This document shows, piece by piece, positions 1 to 11,400 of a DNA stretch of 64,000 bases (position 1 is its first letter; every line of letters begins with the position of its first letter). The DNA is taken from contig JBANAY010000003.1 in NCBI GenBank assembly GCA_037952775.1, positions 2,790,001-2,854,000 of the forward strand, in the 5' to 3' direction. A program made the position numbers and the translations under genes. A model generated the notes under the pieces. It did no database searches, was not told the origin of the DNA, and saw only the letters and a list, made by a program, of their open reading frames with translations. Origin of the DNA: Clonostachys chloroleuca. Lineage: Eukaryota; Ascomycota; Sordariomycetes; Hypocreales; Bionectriaceae.

Positions 1-1445
1 TAGCAACTAAAGGTTGGACCGCCGCGGCAATAACTCCCCGAATGACGTTGATGGTCGAGAGCAGTGAATGTTGAGAATAGGAAGAAGTTGCGTATCCTTG
101 ATATGTGGACCGAACAAGCCCATCTAGGCTGAAAGCATATCCTATGATGAAAATGCTGGAGAAAAGGACATATCTCTCTGTAAGGGTTATCTGGTCGTTG
201 AAAGCTTCTCTGTGAATAACTCCGGGGAGCTTCTCTTCGTGATTCTCTAAATTATCTTGGACTGTGTCTTCACAAGGCTGGACCTTCCGACCGAGGTCGG
301 GCTAGCTCTCCTACCTTTGGGACCGGAGGCCATGGTACAAGCGTGGGAGTGAGAGCTGTTGGATTCTTCTAAAGCATGCTAATTTTATAGAGCTCTACAG
401 AAAAGTGAATCAATACTTGAGGGCATCAAGTTGACATTTTGTATTTGAGGACCGCACCAGTCTCCTGCTATTACTAGGCAAGTTCCTTTTGGTGAAATGG
501 GGCAAGGACTGGTGGGCTTTGTCTGGAAGGTTTGATTCTATGCGCGGTTTGTTTGCTCGGTCTTTTTCCATCTGGCCAAACATATACTTGCACGCACCAC
601 TAAAGAGAGCATTTGCGTACCGGCTGAGGAAGGAAGAATACACTACTGGGATCACCAGCACAGTACTGGCAAGGGGTCGAGGAGGGTCCTCGCCTTGTTT
701 CCTCCCCACCATCATGTAGAAGTGGTCATTTTCGACCCCAGTCATGCATATATAAACTCGTTGAAAATTGCAGGCTAGTAGTCGGAGTGTAGCTGCTTCA
801 ACGGGATTAGCTCACTGTCGAGCAGATTTATCCGTCTTTTCCACGAACCTTGGCGGTTGAGAGAAGCTTGCACTAGGAACCACACCAAGTGGAGATCTCG
901 TATTTGATCTTATCAATCTCTACATCTCATGTGATGGGGCGGCGGAACTTCAATCGCCGAGAGCCGGATTTAGATTCTAGGTTGAGCGTGTCAGCCCATC
1001 TGCCCATAAAACGGGCCAACAATAACACCGACTCCGTTGAGAGACAAAGATCCTAGTCAGTTGATCTAGCTACTTTCATATGAAGTTGTTAACCTAGCAA
1101 CGTAATTCGTAGCGTGGGTGTGGAACGTGTTTTATCCCAACTGGAGTGGGACGGTTTTGATGAATTCCCTACCTTGGATACGCATGAGAGCATCTTGAAC
1201 TCTGCGTTAAAGCGTCGAATGAATTGACGAATCTTGGTTATTCCCAGTTTTCTGAGATTTTGCTTGCTAATTGTGCTTTCAAGTAGAAGGAGTAATGAAA
1301 GTATGTATGGAATGGAACCCAGGGGTTACTTTGTTCATCCCAAGACCCTTTCTGCTCTTGATCACTCCTTGATAGACATGAATCCATGAACAAGACAAAA
1401 GATCGATTTGGCCCAACATCAATTTGAGCTTCTTCATCATTGAAT
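1..1445. other. spacer without a supportable gene
   Basis: I find no convincing gene here. Open frames of about 75-110 codons exist on both strands near 410-745, but they overlap one another antisense and show no family motif, signal peptide or splice structure. The part next to 1446 is probably the 3' untranslated region of the ankyrin gene that follows on the minus strand. Confidence 0.5.
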
Positions 1446-4144
1446 CTAGTTAAAATTTTCCGAACCACTACCCTCATTGCTCGTTCCAGCGGCCCCGACA
1501 GTACCAATCTGTGCAGTCAACTGTTGTACATCATCTTCAAGAGCAATAATGACCTTGTCGTATTCTAGCGCCTGTATCATTTGGTCAATTCCGCGGTACC
1601 AAGAAGCCAATTCAAGTTGTCCCCATTCCTTTTTTTCATTGATCACACGTGCGAGTTGCAACCTGGCGCACGACGTCTGTTTCTGGTCCACCAGCCTAAT
1701 AATCGTACGCAGTTGTTCACTCCGATGCCTCAGGTTTGCATAACGAATGAGGCAATATAATTTCCGAGTATCTTGTTTTAGAGAACAACTAGCAGCCATC
1801 TCCTGGGGGCTTTGCACTGCATCAGGGTCGTGGATCGGGACGAGGTCCATGGGGGTGCGCCCGTCAGTAGCTCGATGCTCGGTGTTGATGCCCAAGAAAA
1901 CCCTAGAATCAAGGCTTGATAAGTATCGCAGGATTTTATCATCTGGATACATAGCGACCATGTGGAGTATGTTCCTTGAGCCGTCATTCACCGGAAGCAG
2001 AGAAGCCCCTGCCTCAACCAGACATCGTAGAACTGGAAGGTTGCCCTTGGCGACCGCGCGGAAAACGGGCGTGTCTCCATTTGAATCCCGAGCGTCAATG
2101 CTGACCCCTTTGCTCACTAGGAGAGATGATATTGTTTCTTTGATGGCTTCGAAGCTGGTGTCCATTTCGCATCGGGCCAGTCGGTGTAGAGGTGTTTGTC
2201 CAAGCCAGCCACGAGCTGAGGCTGAAGCGCCTGCTGCGGCCAGCGCGAGAACTGATCTCGGCTGGCAAAATTGCGCCGCATAGTGTATGGCTCGGAATTC
2301 GGTATGCGACCTTTGTTCAATGTTGCATTTGTTGCCTACTAAGAGACGTATACAATCGACATGACCGTTCAATGCTGCAAACATGAGAGGCGTCAAACCA
2401 TCAAGATCGGATATGCTGACGTCGGCTTCTGCCCAAATCAGCATCTTCAGGATTTCCAAATCACCATCCATACTCGCGTAGTGTATGGGAGCCATTCCGT
2501 AACGATCTGGCTGATCAATTGCCCAGGGCTCTTCCTCCAATGCCTCCATCATCTCTAGTTCCCCGAGCGCCGCCAAGTGTACCGGGGTTGTGTTGCATTG
2601 CGGCGCTTCATCAATGAATGAAAGGACCCTGTTGAGGATCTTGATGTCATCCGCTTGGCAATGGCCCCAATCTAGAGCCTGGTGAATCTGGGAAGCAATT
2701 CTTCTGCGAATTGTCAGATCCGATATGCTGTCCTAGCCGTATGTGACTTACGTCGGCAGCCCTTGATTCGAAATCAAACTCTCCCATTTTAGAATAAATT
2801 TCTCAACCACTTTGAATGAGCGGTAGCTTATGGCGTACTTCACTGCTTTAGATGTGTTTCATTGAAGTCTCGATCATTTTCTCACCTCAATTAGTCCTTG
2901 CCCTGCCTCATTCTGGTCCTCAGGATAGAATGTAAGTTCGTCACAAAGAGCGGAATCTGTTGTTGGTCGTTCTATATGGCGCCATATAACGTGGTTGGAG
3001 TCGACGACCCGAGCTGGGCGCAATGCAAAGCGCAAGCCAGAGCTGCTGAAGGAGGCTTTGAGCAACAATACCCCGGCCCAAAGCCATTTTGGAAGCTTGT
3101 ACTCGACATTTATCGAGGTTTCCTGTGCCCTTTTACGAGAACAAGTTGGACAAGCGAAGTTTAAGCCCTCGTAGTCACGGGAATGAGAAAACCCTACTGT
3201 TCCAAGAAGTAGCTGTAAGATGGCTGGCCCGGGATAGCGATATCGGCGTAGAAGAGGCCGACATTGACATGCCAGAGAGCGTGCTGTTTGAAATTCAATG
3301 GTACCTCTGGAGTTTCGACCTGAAGGCCCAGATTCGAAGGCAAGTTTCTGGGCTGGGAGTATGAGAACTGGCCCCGTACCTGGGCTCGGTATCGAAGCAT
3401 CCGGAGATTCTCCAGAAACGGCGATTGACTCTGATATCTTCTCTTGGGTCTTGAATTTCGCGTCCTTATGATTCCCCACCGTGCACCCATCGACTCGTAA
3501 ATGTAAACCCTCTGTGAGAGATTTTCGTACACCTCTTGGAGATGGTATCATCGATGTGCCCTCTGAGTGAGGTCTGATGAATTATATTAGTACTTCCGAG
3601 CACCACGGGCCTTTGTGAACGTTCTCACATATTCTCTGCCATGGATTGAAGGGAAAATACAGTAGCAAGATGAAGATTAACGGCTAATTGGAGATTTTCT
3701 TTAGCGTCGCGGGCCTTGACAAGAAGCTTGGATATTCTGTTCTGCTTCAGCACCCATTTTCGCTTCCTCGCTAGTGATGTGGCCCCGTTGTTCGGATTGA
3801 CTGCGCAATACGCGGAGATATCTTCGAGGTCATCCTTGATTTGTTGCAACTGGCTAGCTGCTCGGAAGATTGATCTTGGTTCAGCTACCTTTGGGGAGGA
3901 TAGATTGCGAGGAAAAAGAACCGATAGAGATTGCAAGTCCTGGGTAAGAGTATTGATCGTAATGATCTTGTAGCTTGTTTCTTAGAGAAGTCCCGACAAT
4001 AATCGTCCCCCGCGGGGCGCCTACCTCTTCTCTCAGGTTTGCAAAGTCCTCTTGGACCTCGGAGATCTGCCTCACAAAGCCCAAGGTTTTGAGTGACACC
4101 TCCAGTAGCGTAATGCAGCTGGCGACGGCACCAAGAGCCTCCAT
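1446..4144 (-). CDS. ankyrin-repeat protein with STAND-type N-terminal domain
   Basis: Five exons fit in phase: 4144-4025, 3939-3629, 3573-2886, 2837-2752 and 2703-1446, giving 820 residues. The N-terminus (MEALGAVASCITLLEVSLK, then a helical stretch with the exon-2 segment SQLQQIKDDLEDISAYC) resembles the fungal N-terminal domain of STAND/NLR proteins. A low-similarity middle region of about 230 residues follows. The C-terminal half has canonical ankyrin repeats, seen as GMAPIHYASMDGDLEILKML, GLTPLMFAALNGHVDCIRLL, GQTPLHRLA and GDTPVFRAVAKGNLPVLRCL. No NTPase P-loop is present, so it is not a complete NLR. Ankyrin proteins of this layout are common in fungi and are thought to take part in non-self recognition, but no function can be assigned from sequence. 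The last 50 residues form a Ser/Gly-rich tail after a possible coiled coil. The weakest junction is exon 3 to exon 4. Confidence 0.82.
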
Positions 4145-5238
4145 GTAGTGATATTGAGCGGACCTGATGGAGTATTTGTGGTTAGAATCAACACTTCTTG
4201 CTTGTGATTACTCGTAGTTATGCTATGTTGGGGATAGGCAGCAGCTGCGTTCGTAGACCCAATGGACTGTAGGGCCCGTAATAAGAAAGCTTGGAGGACT
4301 GAGCTGAGGGCCACTGCATGTGCCAAGAGGCTGATTCTGCCTCGCGAAGCACCTCGGAACTGCCGGCCAATGAAGGGTGCATCTCGAAACACGTTCGGGT
4401 CAATCACTTACGAATATTGTGCCGCGGTCATGTGAATGACGGAAGGCCCTTGGAAAATGCAAGATTCTGTGGTCGCACAAAAAAAACAAGACAGGGCTGG
4501 AGAGTGGCCTTAGACCATGACAAGTAGCTGAAATAAAATATGGTACACCAAAGCCTCCATACAGCCTCAGATTTCGACACAATATAAAACCAATTAATTC
4601 AGTTATTAATACAATATCAAGCAAATAATATAGAATGATCTATTATTTTATCATTATTATTTGAAATTAATTAATAAGAGAAGGAGATCGCTAGCTTATA
4701 CGAAAAGAGCTCTGGTATGCCATATTTTATCTCAGCCGCTTGCATGGCTCACCCAGGTATCACCAGCATCCGTTGGCATTGGCATGTTTATGAAGTCGTA
4801 CGGCATACCCTGGAGCATGCTTCTCGAGTCAATAAATCTATTGGAGTTTCATTTATTTCAATGAAATCTTGGATCATATCACGCGTTATCTCGTCTTTGT
4901 GTTGCCTTGCAAGCGCCGCCAATGGCGATATGACCGCTTACTGCGATGAACCGATTGTCTTCATATTTCCTTTCTCTAGTAAGCTGAAGATTTCGCCATA
5001 TCCTCCAACATGTGCTACAATATATCCCCGGTCAATATGATAAATGATACTACTGTATACCGCTATGAAGAGTTATATATATCCTGCAATATATAGCTTG
5101 AAAAAGACCTAAAGACAAAAATCTTTCATATAATCTTACCAGAGGGTTGAAACTTGAGGTAGACTCTCTCTCTCGCCTCTCTCTATCCGCTAGCTATTAT
5201 ATTTCTAAGTCTATCTCATCACTCCGACTATAACATAC
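4145..5238. other. AT-rich spacer with decayed coding sequence
   Basis: Between the ankyrin gene and the next locus the composition turns AT-rich, especially 4560-4700 and 5040-5240. An imperfect inverted duplication is annotated separately. Read on the minus strand, 5040-4700 gives a protein-like string broken by stops, for example LLEKGNMKTIG and ITRDMIQDFIEINETPIDLL. This suggests a decayed gene fragment rather than random spacer. I cannot name its family with confidence. Confidence 0.45.
4515..4747. repeat. imperfect inverted duplication, about 40-bp arms
   Basis: The left arm 4515-4554 and the reverse complement of 4709-4747 align over about 39 positions with one single-base gap. Nearly all mismatches are transitions (T/C or A/G). 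Both arms contain the core AGATAAAATATGG or AAATAAAATATGG, and both read as AEIKYG followed by T/I and P. About 150 bp of AT-rich sequence separates them. Transition-only divergence of a duplicated segment is what repeat-induced point mutation (RIP) leaves behind, although the sample is small. Confidence 0.6.
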
Positions 5239-6400
5239 TTAGATGTATGGCCTACTTGAGCGTTTGCCTACCACGAGAGGAGCACTCAGCTTCTGAAACT
5301 TCCTGCTTATCCTTCGGGAGCGGGGCGCTCTTCGGCTAAGAGGTCGACTGGGAACACGCTTGGTTTTCCTGGAAGGCGATTTACTGTTGGTACGCTTAGG
5401 CGTTGGTCTGTGCGGAATCGCAACGGGAATCTTAGAAGGTGGAGTGCTAGGGCTCTCCGGTCTGCGTCGTCCTGAGCCCGGAGGCGACTGGCTCGCAGGT
5501 CTCTTGCCACCCTTTCCGTCAGACATCACGTCAAGCCGGCTGGGGCTTAGGTCGCCCCAGAAAGAACTGCCATAGGAGCTACTGGGTGATGTTTTCACGG
5601 GCCTAGGGATACGGCTGGGCGGAGGAGTTGTTGGTCGCTTGGGCGGGCTTCCAGGACGTCCCTGGGTTGAAGGCCTTCCGAGACGTCCCACGGTTGGAGG
5701 GGCGCTCGCGGGTCGGGGTTCTTATCACGTCGGGGAATTTTCCTGCCAAACTTGGCTGGGTCGGCGCCGTCGAAGTTAACACCCAACTCGTAGGATAGAG
5801 CTTGGCATTGCGGACATAAGCTCTGCGATTTCCCATCAGCCCTACGCACACTGGCGGCATTCTGGCTTTTCACGCCCAAGCCACAATCAAACTACCCGCT
5901 GATGCCTGTCACGGGGTCTCCATAGTTGAAGCCGATGCGAACCGGAGGGCCTAGAGCCTCTCTGTAATAGAATGCACCGTCCTCTGCATCGCCAGCTCTA
6001 CCCTTCTTTCGCGCTTTTGACTAAACTGGAGCCGAGGTTTTGACCTCCCCCAGCATTAATCGAAACCAGGTGTTTACCTCGGAGAATAGTAGATAAATAC
6101 ATACTTTTTGTTTTGTCATCGTAAAACGCAGCTACTATCAGACTGCCTGATTTCTGTGTCATCGCGCTTGGTTGCTTCTTAACCCAGTTGAATGCTTTGC
6201 TTGCCTCGCTGTACAGACGAGGTAAAGTCATTCCGCCACCCGGAGCAGGAATTGATCTATACCAGACTGTCCCGGTTGGTTTGTCTGGTGTAGCAGTCTG
6301 CGAAACGGTTTCCCCCTTAGCAGCGTCCACATGAAGGAGGCGGAGGCGTCGCTCAAGAACGCATTGCACAAAGCCAAGAAACCAGCAAGCGAGGATCAGA
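5239..6400 (-). pseudogene. broken gene, possibly deaminase-like with an R/S/P-rich tail
   Basis: The minus strand carries protein-like sequence in shifting frames. From 6369 to about 5998 there is a compact domain containing TVWYRSIPAP and SGSLIVAAFYDDKTKSMYLS. After a +1 frame change near 5996 the reading continues with GDAEDGAFYY. An in-frame TAG follows near 5893, after which the same frame gives SLCPQCQALSYELGVNFDG. Around 5700 the frame changes again into a basic Pro/Ser/Arg-rich tail of about 150 residues ending at 5239. An xAE motif followed by CPxC is the zinc-ligand layout of cytidine-deaminase-fold proteins, and several such families occur in fungi, but Asp rather than His or Cys precedes Ala-Glu here. 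The deaminase assignment is inference. The breaks are visible in the sequence, and the locus is most likely not functional. Confidence 0.45.
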
Positions 6401-8457
6401 CATCACAGCAAGTTCATTATCTCGATTTTCTAGATTGATGTGTGTCTAGAAGGCTTAGGCTTGTATATAGTATAATAGAAAATATTTATTGAATGCAAAT
6501 TTCATAAAAAACGAAGATGAAGTTGGTAGATGGGAATAAGTAATGAAGTCAGGTTAGCGTAGAGAAGAGAAGATGAATAGGAAGAAAGGATAAATAGCTG
6601 AAAATTATTAAGAGAGACTCCAGGCGATATTGGACAGTATATATAGGGAATGTAATTTTCTGTTTACTTTCTATGTCATGATAGTGATCTCAAGTCAGCC
6701 CCTGTGATATCTGATTGACTATCTTGATTCTTTAGGCTAGTCCTCTGGAACAGAACAAAGCCATCAGACCAGCCTCCTACGAAGTTGGCCCATCACGACC
6801 TACGGACATCAATAGATGACGAGTAGCATTCTCAGGTGGCTTACAGCCCTTTGGTTGTTTATCACTCCAAAGAATCCACCTTCGTGCAGGATACTGACTA
6901 TGTAGACATCAAAGGGTCTTTAGTGAAGGATGGGGTAAGATCACCTTCTAATCAGGTGAGAATTACTAGATCCCTCGGAGGATGGTACTGTCATGGTAGT
7001 ATCTGTCTAACAATTACTTTGGTCATATCTTGATTCCTTCCCGACCTCTATTTGTTCATAATAAAATCAACGGTCTCCCGGTTTATAGTTCAATGTAGAT
7101 GAGCCAAGAGCGTTCATGTGATAACTGAATTGTCCCTTTATTCTGGTCCTCATTCTCCTTGTTCCAATTCCCTCTCAGAGCTAACGGGAACCCAATGATT
7201 GATGGACATCGTGGGATTTCAATGGCAAGGCTACACTGCAAAAAGCGCATGATCGGGGTCTTCTGATCCCCTACTTTTTCTTGCACTGCTTACTATAAGG
7301 ATGTGAATTCTACCTTGGGGAAACGGATCTTATTTTAGAAGTCTGGTGTGAACTCTGAGCAGTCAAGTGCCATTGTAAAACGCGATCAAACAAGGAGGGA
7401 CACGTCTCAAGGTGTAGCCGATGGCTGATGTCTGCTGCGGCTTACATTGCTTACTTGTGGTGTTTCCCCTTCAACGTCGAGAAAACATATATCTCTTCCA
7501 CACATAACATTTAATGAAGGTCATGCGCTCTATTGCCTAAATTGGAACCGGGGGCTGATGGTTCATCCTCCATGAGACGTGCGATACCTAGAGAATCCTT
7601 CTTCATGCTTTATTATTGGCTTATTAGCATGGTTTGGTTACAGCTTGCTTACTTGCAAGTATCTTTAGCCACCAGACGTTACAATGGGTCTCGCGGTCCC
7701 CCCAAATTCAGCATGGCAATCAACATGTATAGGTTATTTTTTTGAACCGCATAACAGTTCACGTAGGCTGACTTTGTGGCGCTACCTATTTTTGTCACTC
7801 AAACTCTAGCCTACAAAGGTCGTCCACGGAGAGAGAATCGTCTTATCATATCATGTTTCACGCCATCGTCGTCTTTTTCATCCTCTATTGCGTCGACTTT
7901 CGCCAATATCATATCATCCCCGTAAGTGGCTCGGCTTCTGCTGGTGCAGAGTGACCCTAGCAAAATTGAACATCGAATAAAAAATGCATCTTAAAAATTA
8001 CAAAGGTTTTTTTTTTCCCGCAAGGCGCGTTATACCCTTCCCATTGTATCTCAAATAAATCTTAGCTTTCCACACTCAATGTTTCTATGCCTACAACACC
8101 TTACTGTCCCCGTTCTTTGCACAGTAGATAGCCTTTGACCACCCAAATAAACTTCCATCGAACACATCTCGACCAGTTTCGGAAACACAAGGGAAATTAG
8201 TTAACTTGGATAGTAAGGCTCTTAATGGTGGGTAAGTTTAAATTAACCAAGGCGGAAAGGTATTTAACAACCATCCGGGCTAGTTCTAAATTACTAATCT
8301 ACTCAACCTATGAGCTTTTCAAATACACCCAAACACAATCTTGGTATTCTTTCTAGGCATTGCCGGTTTTCTACGTCAATCCTTGTATGTATATATACCT
8401 TATATATGGAATACATCAGCTTAGAAGCATGTGCACTTGAAATGAGTTTCTGCTGGC
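6401..8457. other. long spacer, no gene seen
   Basis: About 2 kb with no coding signal I can support. It is moderately AT-rich, with T-runs near 7738 and 8006. Open frames are short, lack motifs and do not splice into anything protein-like. The right end is probably the 3' region of the NLR gene. Confidence 0.55.
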
Positions 8458-11400
8458 TTATTCGTGATAGGCCTGATGAAAAGCCTTCAGTTTTTCTTCC
8501 GAAGCGAGTCGTTCTAAGTGGCCCTCTGGAAGTGTCCTCTGTCTTATCGAGACCACTTGCTCCAGTAACTCGATCGCATCATCGATCTGCCCATCATCGC
8601 TATAAGCAAGTGCGAGTGCATGCTGTGATGCTAAGCGGTCTGGGTGATCATATGCAAGAAGATCCGATTCAATGAGAACCACCTTCTCAAGCAGACTGAC
8701 TGCCTCTTTTACCTGCCTGTTATCTTGGTAAGCAAGTGCGAGTGCATGCTGTGATACTAGGCGGGATAGGTGATCATCTGCAAGAAGATCTGATTCAATA
8801 AGAACCACCTTCTTGAGCAGATTAACTGCCTCTTTTATCTGCCCATTATCTCTATAAGCAAGTGCGAGTGCATGCTGTGATGCTAAGCGGCTTGGGTGAT
8901 CATCTGCAAGAAGATCTGATTTAATAAGAACCACCTTCTCGAGCAGATTAACTGCCTCTTTTATCTGCCCATTGGCTCTATAAGCAATTGCGAGTTCATG
9001 CTGTGATGCTAAGCGGTCTGGGTGATCATCTGCAAGATCTGATTCAATAAGAACCACCTTCTCGAGCAGATTAACTGCCTCTTTTATCTGCCCATTGGCT
9101 CTATAAGCAATTGCGAGTGCATGCTGTGATACTAAGCGGTCTGGGTGATCATCTGCAAGATCTGATCGGATTGAGACCACCTTCTCTAGCAGATTAACTG
9201 CCTCTTTTATCTGCCCATTATCTCTATAAGCAAGTGCGAGTGCATGCTGTGATGCTAAGCGGCTTGGGTGATCATCTGTAAGATCTGATCGGATTGAGAC
9301 CACCTTCTCTAGCAGATTAACTGCCTCTTTTACCTGCCCATTATCTCTATAAGCAAGTGCGAGTGAATGCTGTGATGCTAAGCGGCTTGGGTGATCATCT
9401 GCAAGAAGATCTGATTCAATAAGAACTACCTTCTTGAGCAGATTAACTGCCTCTTTTATCTGCCCATTGTCTCTATAAGCAAGTGCGAGTGCATGCTGTG
9501 ATACTAAGCAGCTTGGGTGATCATCTGCAAGAAGATCTGATTTAATAAGAACCACCTTCTTAAGCAGACTGACTGCCTCTTTTACCTGCCCGTTATCTTG
9601 GTAAGCAAGTGCGAGTGCATGCTGTGATGCTAGGCGGGATGGGTGGTCCTCTGCAAGAGCTTCATTCCAGAATTGTAACACACGCTCAAGCACTTCGATT
9701 GCTACTTGTTCACGCCGATCTTCATGGAGTGACAGGGCAACTAAATGGCCCAAGCGGGACCCTTCATGTTCGAGCGTGTCAGCTTTTTGTAGAGCCCGTA
9801 ACGAATGAGGAAGATATTGCCTCCACACCTCGCGATTCTCCCAGTCAACAGATGGGAAAACCATGACGATTTGGGACATAGCTTCCCTCAAAGTACACGA
9901 ATTTTCCCCGTGGTTGCTATTCCACGTCTGAGTCACCAAGTGAACAAGGCTGTGCATATCATATATACCGTTCTCTTTTCGCTGGGACAGGAACCCATAT
10001 CCTAGAAGTGTCCCAATAGCTCGGCGTAGCTGGATCTCAGACTCTTCGGGAAACATGGATTGAGGGATTGCCTTTGGCTCGATCCAGGCTATGAACGAGA
10101 GAAATCTGATGGCCGTCGTGTCTGTCTCGCTAATTCGATTGAAAGACACGAGCCAGGACGCAACCACGGCATTTGCGCTTTCAGGGTATCTTGTCTCATC
10201 ATGAAACTCACTGCTGAGAAGCTCAACCATATTCCCATCGGCTCGGTCGATTAAGTCAAGATATTGGGCAATTGAAACACTATTTCTGTTGATGTATGCT
10301 GCAGCTTGAGTAATTGCCAAAGGCAAGTGAGTGAGTGTTCGTAAGAGGGCTCCCGTGCCGGCTTCGTCTTCAATTAAGTCCTTCTGAATGAGCAATTTTT
10401 CCAGATAGCCTTTCGCCTCCGCCGGGCACATCTCAGGAATTCTGATGACTTCGCTGGTAGCAAGATCAGCGGCAATCTCTTGAGATCGTGTCGTAAAAAG
10501 CATCAATCCATCCCTCCGTTTTGGAAGGAAGTAATGTATAGGTCGTCCAAGAATTTGCGCATCGTCAACGTTGTCTAGAATAAGAACCCATTTCCCAGAA
10601 GCTTTAGAGCTTAGGTATTGCTGCACTAAAGCCGTGGCATCATGATCATTAGTCGCAGAAGATTGACGAATGTCGCATTGTGTCACGATTTCCCGGCAAG
10701 ACTGCTCAAAGCTTGCTTTGCTCAACGCCGATAGCCAAAAAACTGAAACTTCGGGCTTGTTCTCGCTGACCCAGAACGCAAATTGGATGGCGATCTGCGA
10801 TTTACCGATGCCCCCCAAACCAACCAGCGCAAGTCTGTTATATCCGTTGTTGGTGAACAGAGTTGTTGAGATCCTAGATAGAATTTCGTCCCGTCCAACG
10901 AAGCGGGGGTTCAACATGAATGGAATGCAAAAGAACACCCGGTCTAAGAGAGGTAAGCAAAGGCCATCGGAAGAATTGGACGTTTATCCTACCTGTTTTT
11001 ATGGCGTCTAAATGAGATGCTCCGACTTCCGAAGAGAGCGAGGCTGTCATGTTGGTGATACTTGCAGCCGAGCTTGCCTCTACCGGTGGGCGGTGGACGA
11101 AATGCTGCATAACACCACGAATAGTTCGATAGCGGTCATCTTCCCTACCTGTGCACTTGACCATTTGTTTATGGTCAGCATCAAGCGTCTCAACCTTCTC
11201 AAAAGCTTGGGGCAGGCCAAGCCTTGATGAGAAATCGTCAACAATCTAGAGACTGGTCAACATGTTGATCCCAGAATCAAGTTCTTGAATATGCCGAACC
11301 TTCTCAACATGTCCTGGAATTGTCGACATGGGCCGCCCTTCCTGAAAGGAATGGATTTGTAGCTGAAAATCGTGCACAATGTTTACGAATTCCTCATTTA

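Noticed and set aside
410..745. 111-codon minus-strand open frame with an overlapping plus-strand frame
   Set aside because: No motif, no splice partners and antisense overlap; likely chance.
11246..11300. Reading the segment after PGHVEK as coding up to its TAG
   Set aside because: A 54-nt intron with a TTGAC branch and CTAG acceptor restores the family sequence IVDDFSSRLG, so the stop is intronic.
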